NCBI GenBank assembly: GCA_035651595.1
Contig: DASRFJ010000300.1
Location: 1 to 62,200, forward strand
Direction: 5' to 3'
From: JAFARZ01 sp035651595
GTDB taxonomy: Bacteria; Actinomycetota; Actinomycetes; Streptosporangiales; Streptosporangiaceae
Length of the DNA: 62,200 nt
A program made the translations under genes and the position numbers. Positions 1 through 7,084 of this stretch are shown piece by piece (position 1 is the first letter of the stretch; each line of letters opens with the position of its first letter). The notes under the pieces are model-generated. The model saw only the letters and a program-made list of their open reading frames with translations, was not told the DNA's origin and made no database searches.

Positions 1-114
1 CTGGATCGAGGGGAGCGCGACGTTCACCGCGCTGTTGTCGATGCCGACCATGAGCAGGCTCAAGCAGCAGATCGACAGGATCAGGTAACGGCGCCTCGCG
101 CTCAGTGCAAGCAT
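1..114 (-). CDS. MFS drug-exporter-like transporter, N-terminal part only (window edge)
   Basis: Thirty-eight codons of a gene that runs off the left edge. The reading begins MLALSARRR, continues into a hydrophobic first membrane helix (YLILSICCLSLLMVGID) and reaches NSAVNVALPSIQ. The D-x(2)-AVNVALPSI pattern after helix 1 is the hallmark of DHA2/EmrB-type 14-helix proton-driven exporters, where the Asp lies at the end of helix 1. The ATG (complement of 112-114) is preceded by a GGAGGGG ribosome-binding site at 121-127. A strong palindrome at 133-171 sits just upstream, so the gene is probably repressor-controlled. The substrate cannot be told from 38 residues. Confidence 0.8.
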   Translation of the reverse strand, partial: MLALSARRRYLILSICCLSLLMVGIDNSAVNVALPSIQ

Positions 115-132
115 CGGTTCCCCTCCGGCAAG

Positions 133-171
133 TTAGTTATATACGCACAACTATTGTGCATGTATAACTAA
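133..171. promoter_or_regulatory. Palindromic operator upstream of the MFS exporter
   Basis: A 39-bp interrupted palindrome centred on 152: TTAGTTATA at 133-141 pairs with TATAACTAA at 163-171, and GCACAA at 145-150 pairs with TTGTGC at 154-159. Sixteen of eighteen positions match. It is markedly AT-rich against its surroundings. It lies 6 bp upstream of the exporter's ribosome-binding site. The TAGTT-N10-AACTA sub-pattern resembles MarR- or TetR-type operators controlling exporters (inference). The regulator gene is not in the window. Confidence 0.75.
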
Positions 172-266
172 TTCCCGGGTGGGGTTCGTCCCTATGTCAG
201 CGGCGTTGCGGATGCCCGCGAACTGGACATCTGGCCATATTTCGGGTGAGGCCACAGGTCAGCCAG

Positions 267-319
267 ATTATTGCGGACACTTACCCCCCCGAGTCGGGGG
301 GGTAAGTGTCCGCAATAAT
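267..319. repeat. 53-bp perfect palindrome made of two head-to-head repeat termini
   Basis: Positions 267-292 and 294-319 are exact reverse complements around a single central base at 293. Each arm reads ATTATTGCGGACACTTACCC followed by four C and GA. The same arm sequence (GCGGACA, C or G, TTACCCC) forms ends of the dispersed repeats at 32211 and 40066, and in weaker form at 32821-32854. The palindrome therefore looks like two element ends joined outward. It supplies the last codons and the stop of the truncated methyltransferase at 281-811. As RNA it would form a very strong hairpin and could act as a terminator. Confidence 0.9.
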
Positions 320-811
320 TTCGAGCGCCGCGCCGAGCCCGCTTAGACCGCAGAACGACAGGGCCATGCTGGAACAAAACGGAGCAATGCGGGCAGCCAG
401 CACGGCAGCCGGCCCCGGCACGCCGGAAAGGCGGCTGACCTCCGTCTGCTTCCCCTTCTGAAGGAGTTGCCCGACCGGGTCCGCCATGAAGTGCACGACG
501 AGCTGAGCCATCGCGGCGTCGAAGACCGCGTCGGGGAACGGGAGCTGCTCGGCCGCCGCCTGGCGGACATCGACCCCGGGCAGCCGTTCACGCACCGCGG
601 CGGCAAACGACGCCGACGGCTCCACCGCGCTGACCGCGTCCGCGCCTGCCCGGCTCACCAGCTCCGCCGTCAGCGCTCCAGGCCCGCACCCCACATCCAG
701 CACCCGCTGTCCGCGGCGGATCCCGGCCAGGTCGGCGAACAGAGCCGCGAGCGATTCCGAATAGCGCCCCATGAACCGCAGGTAGGCATCCGCGCTGACA
801 TCGAAGCTCAC
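281..811 (-). pseudogene. C-terminally truncated class I SAM-dependent methyltransferase
   Basis: The first ~115 residues are a good methyltransferase N-terminal half: a GTG start (SFDVSADAYLRFMGRYSE), motif I VLDVGCGPGALTAEL, an acidic SAM ribose contact region (AVEPS) and motif II/III PFPDAVFDAAMAQLVVHFM. Family members then carry a conserved MxRVxRPGG strand and end near 250-270 residues. Here, after MADPVG, the frame reads an unrelated 60-residue stretch (LLQKGKQTEV...) and stops inside the 53-bp palindrome. The protein is 176 residues and lacks the C-terminal beta-sheet. The likely cause is deletion or insertion of the repeat element. It could be expressed but is probably non-functional. 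Confidence 0.65.
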
Positions 812-860
812 GCTGGCAACCTACTCGCCGCCCCCGGCCGGGGTGCGCGGCGGGCACCTC

Positions 861-908
861 ACTCGGGGTCGGCCGTACTCGGGGCTGGCCTAACTCGGGG
901 CCGGCCGT
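861..908. repeat. Three tandem 16-bp repeats
   Basis: Units 861-876, 877-892 and 893-908 all begin ACTCGGGG and continue with a GC-rich TCGGCCGT-type half; units 1 and 3 differ by one base. The array spans the stop codon (890-892) of the phosphoesterase gene, so its last codons are repeat-derived. Confidence 0.8.
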
Positions 909-1393
909 GCGGCTGTGGTGCGTGGCCCGGAGGGTCCGCCCTCGCGGGCTAGGTCTTCCCAGGTCCTGCCGCTACGCACGCTCGCTGGCTGCTCGGCCAC
1001 GATGTCCGAACCCGGTCGCGCGTGGTCATCCCGGGTTTTGACCAGGATCCAGCGGCGCTCGCCGGTGCGGGTCAGGGCGAATCCTCCGGCTAGCTTGCTG
1101 CCCTGCAGCAGGACGGACAGATGGGCGGGCTCATCACGGATGATCTCGGCGGTGCCCTCATCCCAGATGATCACGGCGCCGGTACCGCGTGCCTGCCCGG
1201 CCCGGACCCCCTCATAGTCGCCCGCGGACAGTGCGTGGTCCTCGACGGGGACGGCCAGCCGCCGGACACCGGGGTCCAGCGAGGGCCCCTTGGGAACCGC
1301 CCAGGACCGCAGGACCTCGCCGATCCGGATCCGCAGATCGAAGTGCAGCGTCGTCGCGTCGTGGAGCTGCACCACGAAGCTCGACATCGTCAC
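890..1393 (-). CDS. Stand-alone LigD-type 3'-phosphoesterase domain protein
   Basis: 167 residues. It matches the phosphoesterase (PE) module of bacterial NHEJ ligase D, which removes 3' phosphates and ribonucleotides at DNA breaks. Visible landmarks are FVVQLHDATTLHFDLR (the His/Asp/Arg of the active site), WAVPKGPSLDP, the second catalytic His in VEDH, GDYEG and VIIWDEGT. In many actinomycetes this domain is fused to ligase and polymerase domains; here it is alone, and no ku or ligD lies in the window. The start is GTG at 1393 or ATG at 1387; neither has a strong ribosome-binding site. The C-terminal end runs into a tandem 16-bp repeat and is low-complexity. Confidence 0.85.
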   Translation of the reverse strand: MTMSSFVVQLHDATTLHFDLRIRIGEVLRSWAVPKGPSLDPGVRRLAVPVEDHALSAGDYEGVRAGQARGTGAVIIWDEGTAEIIRDEPAHLSVLLQGSKLAGGFALTRTGERRWILVKTRDDHARPGSDIVAEQPASVRSGRTWEDLAREGGPSGPRTTAARPAPS

Positions 1394-1504
1394 AGCGCGA
1401 CTCTACAGAGAGCACGGCACAGAGAACACGCCTCAACTCTGGCGTAGTGGTCGCTTAAGGACGCGGTTTTAGCTTGCCTCCTGGACGCTCTGCGAGGGGG
1501 AATC

Positions 1505-1738
1505 ATGATCGCATCGAGGACCATGCCGACGGTCGCCGGCCTGCCGGTTCCGCTCGCCGGGGATGGCCTGCCGGTCCGGTGTCTGGACGGCACCGAGCGG
1601 CCGTACCTGTCGTTCGACGCGGCCGCGTCCACCGGTGCGCTGCCCGCGGTGCCGTACCGGCAGGACCGCTTGACCGGCGACTACCTGCCTGATGCAAGCG
1701 CCGTGAGCGCCAGCCTGCGCGAGGAGCCGGGCCCGTAA
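1505..1738 (+). pseudogene. Short remnant resembling the N-terminus of a class V aminotransferase
   Basis: A 77-residue frame with a good ribosome-binding site (AGGGGG ending at 1500) and ATG start. Residues 11-45 (VPLAGDGLP...DGTERPYLSFDAAASTGALPAV) resemble the N-terminal D/N-x-AAS-x-ALPAV segment of cysteine-desulfurase-like PLP enzymes. Nothing beyond that segment is present: no lysine site, no cofactor-binding motifs. It then ends after a Pro/Glu-rich tail. I read it as a decayed or truncated gene. A genuine small protein is possible because of the intact start signals. Confidence 0.4.
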
Positions 1739-1754
1739 CCAAGCGCCACGGTCG

Positions 1755-2474
1755 TTATGCCATCTTAAGAGCGGCATTGCGAGCGCCGCGGATGTGCGTC
1801 CGGGCGGCGCGGCGGGCGGCCGCCGAATCACCCGCCACCAGCGCCTCGAGGATGTGCTGGTGCTCATGGCGGGACTTCTCCAGTCGGCCGGGGATCTGGA
1901 GCGTGGTGTCCATGCCCTGGGCGAGAATCTCCTGGAGCACGCCGTTGGTGCGGGCAAGGAATCGATTCCCCGCCGCCTCGACAATCCGCATGTGGAACTG
2001 GGCGTCGAGACGCTGCAACTCGGTCCAGTCGCTGACCGGCGGCTGGCTCGCCGCACGCAGCGTCTCGTACGCGTCGGTGACGCCGTCGAGCTTCTCGCGG
2101 CCGTGGGTGCGCACCGCGCGGGCCGCCCACTCGGCGGCCGGCAGCTCAAGCACCTCGCGCATGTCGAACAGCTCGGTGAGGCTGATCGTGTCGGCGGACA
2201 TCGCCTCACGCAGGCTCTTGGTGGTCGCCGGGTCGGCGACGAAGACACCCGCGCCGTGCCGGATGTCGAGGAAACCACGCGCCTTGAGTGACTGGAGCGC
2301 CTCACGCAGGGACGGGCGGCTGGTGCCGAGCATCGCGGCGAGTTCCCGTTCCGGGGGGAGCTGGTCGCCCGGCTTCAGCTTGTCCGCGCTGATGACTTCC
2401 AGGATGCGGCGGGCGATGAGCTCGGAGACGCTGCCCTGGCGCAGCGGTGTCCACAAGCCGGAGTCAGCTGGCAC
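1755..2474 (-). CDS. FadR-subfamily GntR transcriptional regulator
   Basis: 239 residues. The N-terminal winged helix-turn-helix reads LIARRILEVISADKLKPGDQLPPERELAAMLGTSRPSLREALQ and GFLDIRHGAGVFV. The C-terminal all-alpha FCD effector domain starts with LTELFDMREVLELPAAEWAARA and contains the metal/ligand residues of LDAQFHMRIVEAAGN and HEHQHILEAL. FCD regulators usually sense small carboxylates. It is divergent from the lyase/dehydrogenase operon at 2631-5987. A perfect AGAGGT-AAG-ACCTCT site lies between the two, and a GGTnnnACC copy lies upstream of the DapA-like gene, so it probably controls both transcripts and perhaps itself (TGGTCAGGCCA at 2493-2503). Confidence 0.92.
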   Translation of the reverse strand: MPADSGLWTPLRQGSVSELIARRILEVISADKLKPGDQLPPERELAAMLGTSRPSLREALQSLKARGFLDIRHGAGVFVADPATTKSLREAMSADTISLTELFDMREVLELPAAEWAARAVRTHGREKLDGVTDAYETLRAASQPPVSDWTELQRLDAQFHMRIVEAAGNRFLARTNGVLQEILAQGMDTTLQIPGRLEKSRHEHQHILEALVAGDSAAARRAARTHIRGARNAALKMA

Positions 2475-2492
2475 GGATACTCCTCGGTGCGT

Positions 2493-2503
2493 TGGTCAGG
2501 CCA
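2493..2503. promoter_or_regulatory. Possible weaker operator in front of the FadR-type gene
   Basis: TGGTCAGGCCA is an imperfect TGGnCAGnCCA palindrome resembling GGTnnnACC-type FadR-family sites. It lies 19 bp upstream of the regulator's start. It may give autoregulation; support is weaker than for the site at 2599-2613. Confidence 0.4.
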
Positions 2504-2598
2504 TTTTACCTGCCGGAACCCTCCGTGCGATAGCCGCTGGCTGCGCAGGGCGCGGGCGCGAGCAGGCTTGACCGCAGAGTTGGCGCATCGCTACGGTT

Positions 2599-2613
2599 AG
2601 AGGTAAGACCTCT
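2599..2613. promoter_or_regulatory. GntR/FadR-type operator in the divergent promoter region
   Basis: Perfect 15-bp palindrome AGAGGT-AAG-ACCTCT. The GGTnnnACC core is typical of FadR-subfamily sites. It lies 17 bp before the GTG start at 2631 and about 125 bp from the start of the divergent regulator gene. A close copy of one side, AGAGGTCATACC, occurs at 6998-7009. Confidence 0.75.
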
Positions 2614-2630
2614 GAATAGTGAGGAGTGAT

Positions 2631-2939
2631 GTGGCAGTGGCGAGTCCGCCGGACTTCCTGGCGCACCGGGACGGCGACAGCGTCGCGGTCGCGATGCGTG
2701 ACCTGCCCGCCGGCCGCGCGGAAGGGGGATACCTGGCGATAACGGACCAGACGCTGGCGGTCGAGCTGAGCGAACCGGTTCGACTTGGCCACAAGTTCGC
2801 GCTGCGCGACATCGCCGCTGGTGAGCACGTCATCGAGTATGGCGTTCCGGTCGCCGTGGCCGCGAGCGACATCGCCACCGGACAGCACGCCCACACCCAC
2901 AACCTGAGGAGCATCCGGTGGTCGACCAGCGCACCCTAA
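2631..2939 (+). CDS. Small (SAF-domain) subunit of a UxaA-family lyase, SuyA-like
   Basis: 102 residues: FLAHRDGDSVAVAMRDLPAG...EPVRLGHKFALRDIAAGEHVIEYGVPVAVAASDIATGQHAHTHNLRS. This is the SAF beta-clip domain found in the small or N-terminal part of altronate/galactarate dehydratases and in the alpha subunit of (2R)-sulfolactate sulfo-lyase. GTG at 2631 is chosen because GAGGAG at 2621-2626 gives good spacing; a GTG at 2619 lacks a site. It overlaps the large subunit by 22 bp, so the two are co-translated. It probably works only as a heterodimer with the product of 2918-4078. SuyA is suggested by the SlcC/ComC-like neighbours, not by any diagnostic residue. Confidence 0.8.
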   Translation: MAVASPPDFLAHRDGDSVAVAMRDLPAGRAEGGYLAITDQTLAVELSEPVRLGHKFALRDIAAGEHVIEYGVPVAVAASDIATGQHAHTHNLRSIRWSTSAP

Positions 2940-4078
2940 GCGGATACCGCCGCCCGGACGGCACGATGGGCATCCGCAACAAGGTGGTGGTCATCCCCGT
3001 CGACGACCTGTCCAACGCGGTGTGCGAGGCCGCGGCGAAGACGGTACCTGACGCGCTGGCGCTGCCGCACCACTACGGACGGCTCCAGTTCGGCGAGGAT
3101 CTCGAGCTGACGTTCCGCACGCTGATCGGCACCGGGGCGAACCCCAACGTGGCCGCCGCGGTGGTCATCGGCATCGAGCCGGCCTGGACGGCGCGGGTCG
3201 TTGACGGCATCGCAGCCACCGGCAAGCCGGTCGAGGGGTTCGCGATCGAGGGCAACGGCGACCTGCGCACGCTCGAGCGCGCCGCGCGGGTCCTCGCCCG
3301 GTTCGTCCAGGACGCCAGCGAATCGATTCGCGAACCTGCCGAACCGGGCAACCTGATGATGTCGATCAAGTGCGGCGAGTCGGACACCACCAGCGGTCTC
3401 GGCTCGTGCCCGACGACCGCGCAGGTGGTGGACCGCTGGGTGGACGCGGGCGGCACCGTGCTGTTCGGTGAGACCAGCGAACTGACCGGCGGAGAGCACC
3501 TGATCGCGGCGCGGTGCGCGACCGACGAGGTCCGCAAAAAGTTCCAGTCGATCTACGACGAGTACCTGGCCCGCATCGAACGGGAGGGTGCGAACCTGCT
3601 CGGCTCCCAGCCGACCCAGGGCAACATCGCCGGCGGGCTGTCCACGATCGAGGAGAAGGCGATGGGCAACATCGCCAAGACCGGCTCGCGACCGGTGGTC
3701 GACGCGCTGCACCCGGCGCAGGCGCCCGTCAAACCCGGCCTGAACTTCATGGATACCTCCTCCGCGGCGGCCGAATGCATCACGCTCATGGCGGCGGCCG
3801 GCGCGGTCATCCACCTGTTCCCGACCGGCCAGGGCAACATCATCGGGCACCCCGTCGAGCCGGTGATCAAGCTCACCGCGAACCCGCGGACAGCGGAATC
3901 GATGGCGGAGCACATCGACCTGGACTGCTCCGGGCTGCTGCGGCGCGAGTACTCGCTGGCGGACAGCGGCGAACTGCTCTATGACATTCTCGCCCGGACC
4001 GTCAACGGGCGGCTGACCTGCGCCGAGGCGCTGGGGCACCGCGAGTTCGTGATCACCAAGCTGTACCCGAGCGCATGA
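2918..4078 (+). CDS. Large subunit of a UxaA-family hydro-lyase/sulfo-lyase, SuyB-like
   Basis: 386 residues. The protein begins with the GYRRPDGTMGIRNKVVVIPV signature of UxaA/GarD/SuyB large subunits and carries their conserved core: IKCGESDTTSGLGSCPTT, a likely metal-binding GETSELTGGEHL, the substrate-loop QPTQGNIAGGLSTIEEKAMGNIAKTG, and near the C-terminus FPTGQGNIIGHPVEPVIKLTANP. These enzymes eliminate water or sulfite from 2-hydroxyacids in an iron-dependent reaction. The GTG start overlaps the small-subunit gene; the stop overlaps the next ATG (ATGA). With two sulfolactate-dehydrogenase-like neighbours, sulfite elimination from sulfolactate is an attractive reading. A sugar-acid or other 2-hydroxyacid dehydratase remains possible. 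Confidence 0.8.
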   Translation: MVDQRTLSGYRRPDGTMGIRNKVVVIPVDDLSNAVCEAAAKTVPDALALPHHYGRLQFGEDLELTFRTLIGTGANPNVAAAVVIGIEPAWTARVVDGIAATGKPVEGFAIEGNGDLRTLERAARVLARFVQDASESIREPAEPGNLMMSIKCGESDTTSGLGSCPTTAQVVDRWVDAGGTVLFGETSELTGGEHLIAARCATDEVRKKFQSIYDEYLARIEREGANLLGSQPTQGNIAGGLSTIEEKAMGNIAKTGSRPVVDALHPAQAPVKPGLNFMDTSSAAAECITLMAAAGAVIHLFPTGQGNIIGHPVEPVIKLTANPRTAESMAEHIDLDCSGLLRREYSLADSGELLYDILARTVNGRLTCAEALGHREFVITKLYPSA

Positions 4079-4998
4079 CCGATGTCTTGCTGGTGGAGGA
4101 CGTCTGGGCAGACACGTTTGACGAGCGGTTCCGCGGGCTGACCGTGCGGCGCTCGCCCGGGGCCGGGCGGGCCGACCTGGTCACGGACACCCGTGCGCTG
4201 ATCGTGCGTAACCGCACCGCGGTCGACGGTGACCTGCTCGCCGCCGCGCCGCGGCTGGAGGTGATCGGCCGGTTCGGGGTTGGCCTGGACAACATCGATG
4301 TGGCCGCGGCCGACGCGCGCGGCGTCGTCGTGGTCGCACCGCTCGGCGCCAACGCGACGAGCGTCGCCGAGCACACCGTCGCCCTCGCACTCGCTCTCAG
4401 CAGGGATCTGACCAGGCATGACGCGGCCGTCCGGGCCGGCGGCTGGCAGCGTCTGCCGGGCCGCGAGCTGGCCGGGCGGACCTGGGGCCTGCTTGGCGCC
4501 GGCGCCACCGGGCAGGCGGTGGGCCGGCTCGGCGCGGCGCTGCGCATGCCGGTGATCGCGCACGATCCGTACCTCGAGGTCAGCGGTCTGGACATGGTTG
4601 ATTTCGGCACGCTGCTGGCCAGCGCCGACGTGCTCAGCGTGCACGTGCCGCTCACCGCGCAGACCCGCGGCATGCTGGACGCGGCCGCGTTCGCCCGGAT
4701 GCGTCCCGGTGCGCTGCTGATCAGCGTCGGGCGCGGCGAGGTCGTGGCTGAAGAGGCCCTGGCTGATGCGCTGCTAGCCGGCCGGCTTGGCGGCGCCGGC
4801 CTGGACGTCCGGGCGATCGAGCCGCCGCGACCCGGCCCGCTCGACGACGCGCCGAACGTCATCTTTACCCCGCACGTCGCGGGCATCACGCTGGAGAGCC
4901 AGGCCCGCATCGCCGCCATCTTGGCCGAAGACATCGCCGCCGTCCTCGGCGGCGGCATCGCCAGCCACGCGGTCGGCGCGCACCGGAGCGCGCGATGA
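4075..4998 (+). CDS. D-2-hydroxyacid dehydrogenase (3-phosphoglycerate-dehydrogenase family), SlcC-like
   Basis: 307 residues. The two-domain D-2-hydroxyacid dehydrogenase fold is clear: substrate-domain segment ALIVRNRTAVDGDLL, VIGRFGVGLDNIDVAAADARG, the NAD-binding GLLGAGATGQAVGRL (GxGxxG), the catalytic-Arg loop around VGRGEVV, the Glu region and the catalytic His in TPHVAGITLES. The RNRT-x(2)-RxGVGLDNID pattern is that of (S)-sulfolactate dehydrogenase SlcC and related enzymes. ATGA overlaps at both ends show translational coupling. In known sulfolactate degraders, SlcC and ComC together isomerise sulfolactate by oxidation and re-reduction before SuyAB acts, which is exactly this gene set. 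Substrate identity is inference. Confidence 0.85.
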   Translation: MTDVLLVEDVWADTFDERFRGLTVRRSPGAGRADLVTDTRALIVRNRTAVDGDLLAAAPRLEVIGRFGVGLDNIDVAAADARGVVVVAPLGANATSVAEHTVALALALSRDLTRHDAAVRAGGWQRLPGRELAGRTWGLLGAGATGQAVGRLGAALRMPVIAHDPYLEVSGLDMVDFGTLLASADVLSVHVPLTAQTRGMLDAAAFARMRPGALLISVGRGEVVAEEALADALLAGRLGGAGLDVRAIEPPRPGPLDDAPNVIFTPHVAGITLESQARIAAILAEDIAAVLGGGIASHAVGAHRSAR

Positions 4999-5987
4999 GC
5001 GTCTTGACCGTCGCCGCGGCGAGGACGCTGGCCCGCGACCTGCTCACGGCGGCGGGGGTGCCGGTCGACCCGGCCGCGCGCACAGCCTCGGCGTTGGTGC
5101 TCGCGGACGCGTGGGGAATCGGTTCGCACGGTCTGATGCGGCTGCCGTACTACCTGGCGCGGCTCCGGGCGGGGGGCTGCAATCCTTCGGCAGCGCTGCG
5201 GCCGGTGACCGATACCGGCCCGCTGGCCTGCTATGACGGTGAGGACGGGCTCGGGCACTGGCAGGTGTGGGAGGCCGCTTCGCTGGCACGGGACCGGTGC
5301 CTCGCGTCGGGCGTCGCGGTCGTCGCCGTCGGCCGGTCGTCCCACTGCGGCGCGCTCGGGGTATACACGCTGCCGCTGGTGGAATCGGGACTCGTGGGAC
5401 TGGTGTTTTCCAACGGCCCCGCGGTGATGCCGCCGTGGGGCGGATCTGCTCCCGTGGTGTCCACCAGCCCGATCGCCGCCGGAATCCCGTGCCGGCCGCG
5501 GCCCGCGATCGTCGACCTGGCCACCAGCGCGGTCGCCCGCGGCCGGATCCAGGCGCACGCCCAGCGCGGCGAGCCCCTCCCGGAAGGCTGGGCGTTCGAC
5601 GCCGCCGGGGAGCCGACCACCGACCCCGCCGCGGCGATCGCCGGCATGCTCGCCCCGCTCGGCGGGCCCAAGGGTTTCGCGCTCGCGTTCCTGGTGGAGG
5701 CGCTCACCGGCGGCCTGGTCGGCCCGGCGCTGAGCACCGAGGTCTCCGACATGTTCACCCCGTCCGACGCGGGCCGGCCGCAGCGCATCTCGCACCTGGT
5801 CATGGCCCTCGACCCGGCCCGCCTGGATGTTTCCGGTGACGGCGGCGCGCGCCTGGACCAGCTCGCCGCGACGGTGGTGGCGGCCGGCGGGCGCGTCCCC
5901 GGCGCCGCGCGCCCCCTCCGGCCCGACGACAGCGCCGAACTCGCGCTACCTGACCGTCTGCTCCACGAACTCTTTTCATGGGTATAA
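4995..5987 (+). CDS. Ldh2-family NAD(P)-dependent malate/L-lactate/sulfolactate dehydrogenase, ComC-like
   Basis: 330 residues of the malate/L-lactate dehydrogenase (Ldh2) superfamily, not the classical Rossmann type. Motifs: ADAWGIGSHGLMRLPYYLARL at the N-terminus, VGRSSHCGALGVYTLPLVESGLVGLVFSNGPAVMPPWGG, DLATSAVARGRI, then GGPKGFALAFLVEALTGGL. The catalytic His of SSHCGA and the SHG motif are intact. ComC, (2R)-3-sulfolactate dehydrogenase, belongs to this family and often sits with slcC and suyAB. It is last in the operon, overlapping its neighbour by ATGA. Its stop is embedded in the ATAACGAC element seen after two other genes. A 2-hydroxyacid other than sulfolactate is possible. Confidence 0.85.
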   Translation: MSVLTVAAARTLARDLLTAAGVPVDPAARTASALVLADAWGIGSHGLMRLPYYLARLRAGGCNPSAALRPVTDTGPLACYDGEDGLGHWQVWEAASLARDRCLASGVAVVAVGRSSHCGALGVYTLPLVESGLVGLVFSNGPAVMPPWGGSAPVVSTSPIAAGIPCRPRPAIVDLATSAVARGRIQAHAQRGEPLPEGWAFDAAGEPTTDPAAAIAGMLAPLGGPKGFALAFLVEALTGGLVGPALSTEVSDMFTPSDAGRPQRISHLVMALDPARLDVSGDGGARLDQLAATVVAAGGRVPGAARPLRPDDSAELALPDRLLHELFSWV

Positions 5988-6021
5988 CGACAGTGGTGCT
6001 TCGGGCCGGATCCCAGTTTGC

Positions 6022-6942
6022 CTAGCGTGACGTAGCCGCGCCCACGGCGAAGCCGGCGGCGGCGAGCGCGTCGCCGAGCCGGGCGCATTCGGCGTCCGAG
6101 AGGGGAGTGCCCACGCCCGCCATCGTGCGCGAGCACACCCCGGCGAGTTCCAGCGCCGCCTTCCAGCCAGCCGGGAACAGGCCGGGCCGGCACACGGCGA
6201 CGATTCGGGACAGCCGCTCCTGCAAGGAATTGGCCAAAACCAGATCGCCGGCGCCGAACGCGCGGCAGATGCCGCTGGCGAGTTCCGGTACCAGGTTCAC
6301 GCTGCCCGCGATCGTGCCGGCCGCGCCCATCGTGAGGCTGGCGACAAGCAGCGTGTCGGTTCCGGTCAGCACCGCGAAGTCCTGGCCCGCACTCGCCATG
6401 ATCACCTGCTGCTGATGCTCCAGGTCCCGGCTGCTGTCCTTGATCGCGATGATCGCCGGGTGCGCCGCCAGCGATCCCACCACGGCAGGGCTGATCGAGA
6501 CCTTGGTGAACACCGGGATGTTGTACAGCACGAGCGGCAACGGAGAAACCGCGGCCAACGTCTCATAGAGCCCGAGCACCGCGTCGTCGGAGAGCGGGTA
6601 ATACGACGGCGGCGCGACCAGCGCCGCGCTCGCTCCGGCCTCGGCCAGCGCGGAAAGTTCGGCGCGACCCTCGGCGAGCGTGGTCAACGGGAGCCCGGAG
6701 ATCACCGGCATACCGGACGGCACGAGCCGCCGCACGTGCTCGGTCAGCGCCACGCGCGATGCGCTGGAGAGCATCGCACCCTCACCGGTCGACCCGGCCG
6801 GCGAGATCCCGGACGCACCGCCGTCGACGACCCGCTGGAGCAGCCGCGAAAGCCCCGCCACGTCCAGCGATCCATCTGGCTGGCACGGAGTTGCCAACGC
6901 CGCGAAGACGGCGCCGCGAAGGGCGGAAGCATCAATCGTCAT
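6022..6942 (-). CDS. DapA-family (dihydrodipicolinate synthase/NAL-like) lyase
   Basis: 306 residues forming a TIM-barrel class I aldolase. Visible are the pyruvate-binding GSTGEGAMLSS, the catalytic Tyr in LVLYNIPVF and the Schiff-base Lys in AIIAIKDSSRD. The family condenses or cleaves pyruvate with aldehydes, or acts as a dehydratase on keto-deoxy acids. ATG at 6942 is preferred because GGAG lies 6 bases upstream; an in-frame GTG at 6948 is an alternative. It converges on the lyase operon with only 34 bp between stops and has its own GGTnnnACC site, so it likely supplies a pyruvate-linked step in the same pathway. True DapA for lysine synthesis is unlikely given the context. Confidence 0.85.
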   Translation of the reverse strand: MTIDASALRGAVFAALATPCQPDGSLDVAGLSRLLQRVVDGGASGISPAGSTGEGAMLSSASRVALTEHVRRLVPSGMPVISGLPLTTLAEGRAELSALAEAGASAALVAPPSYYPLSDDAVLGLYETLAAVSPLPLVLYNIPVFTKVSISPAVVGSLAAHPAIIAIKDSSRDLEHQQQVIMASAGQDFAVLTGTDTLLVASLTMGAAGTIAGSVNLVPELASGICRAFGAGDLVLANSLQERLSRIVAVCRPGLFPAGWKAALELAGVCSRTMAGVGTPLSDAECARLGDALAAAGFAVGAATSR

Positions 6943-6997
6943 GTGCACTCCAATGCGTTGACGTGCGCAAGTCTGGCCGTTAGCGTGCTGTGAGGCA

Positions 6998-7009
6998 AGA
7001 GGTCATACC
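6998..7009. promoter_or_regulatory. Second FadR-type operator, upstream of the DapA-like gene
   Basis: AGAGGTCATACC repeats the GGTnnnACC core and the AGA flank of the site at 2599-2613. It lies about 57 bp upstream of the ATG at 6942. It supports co-control of the two convergent transcripts by the regulator at 1755-2474. Confidence 0.55.
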
Positions 7010-7084
7010 ATATCGGACTAAGGCGGCCCATGGATACTGAGCTCGGCGGATTCCCGCCTGAGGCGCTGGACATGGGCCGGCCGG

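Noticed and set aside
4053..5795. 580-codon minus-strand frame opposite the SlcC/ComC-like genes
   Set aside because: Arg/Pro/Ala-rich shadow of well-supported plus-strand enzymes.
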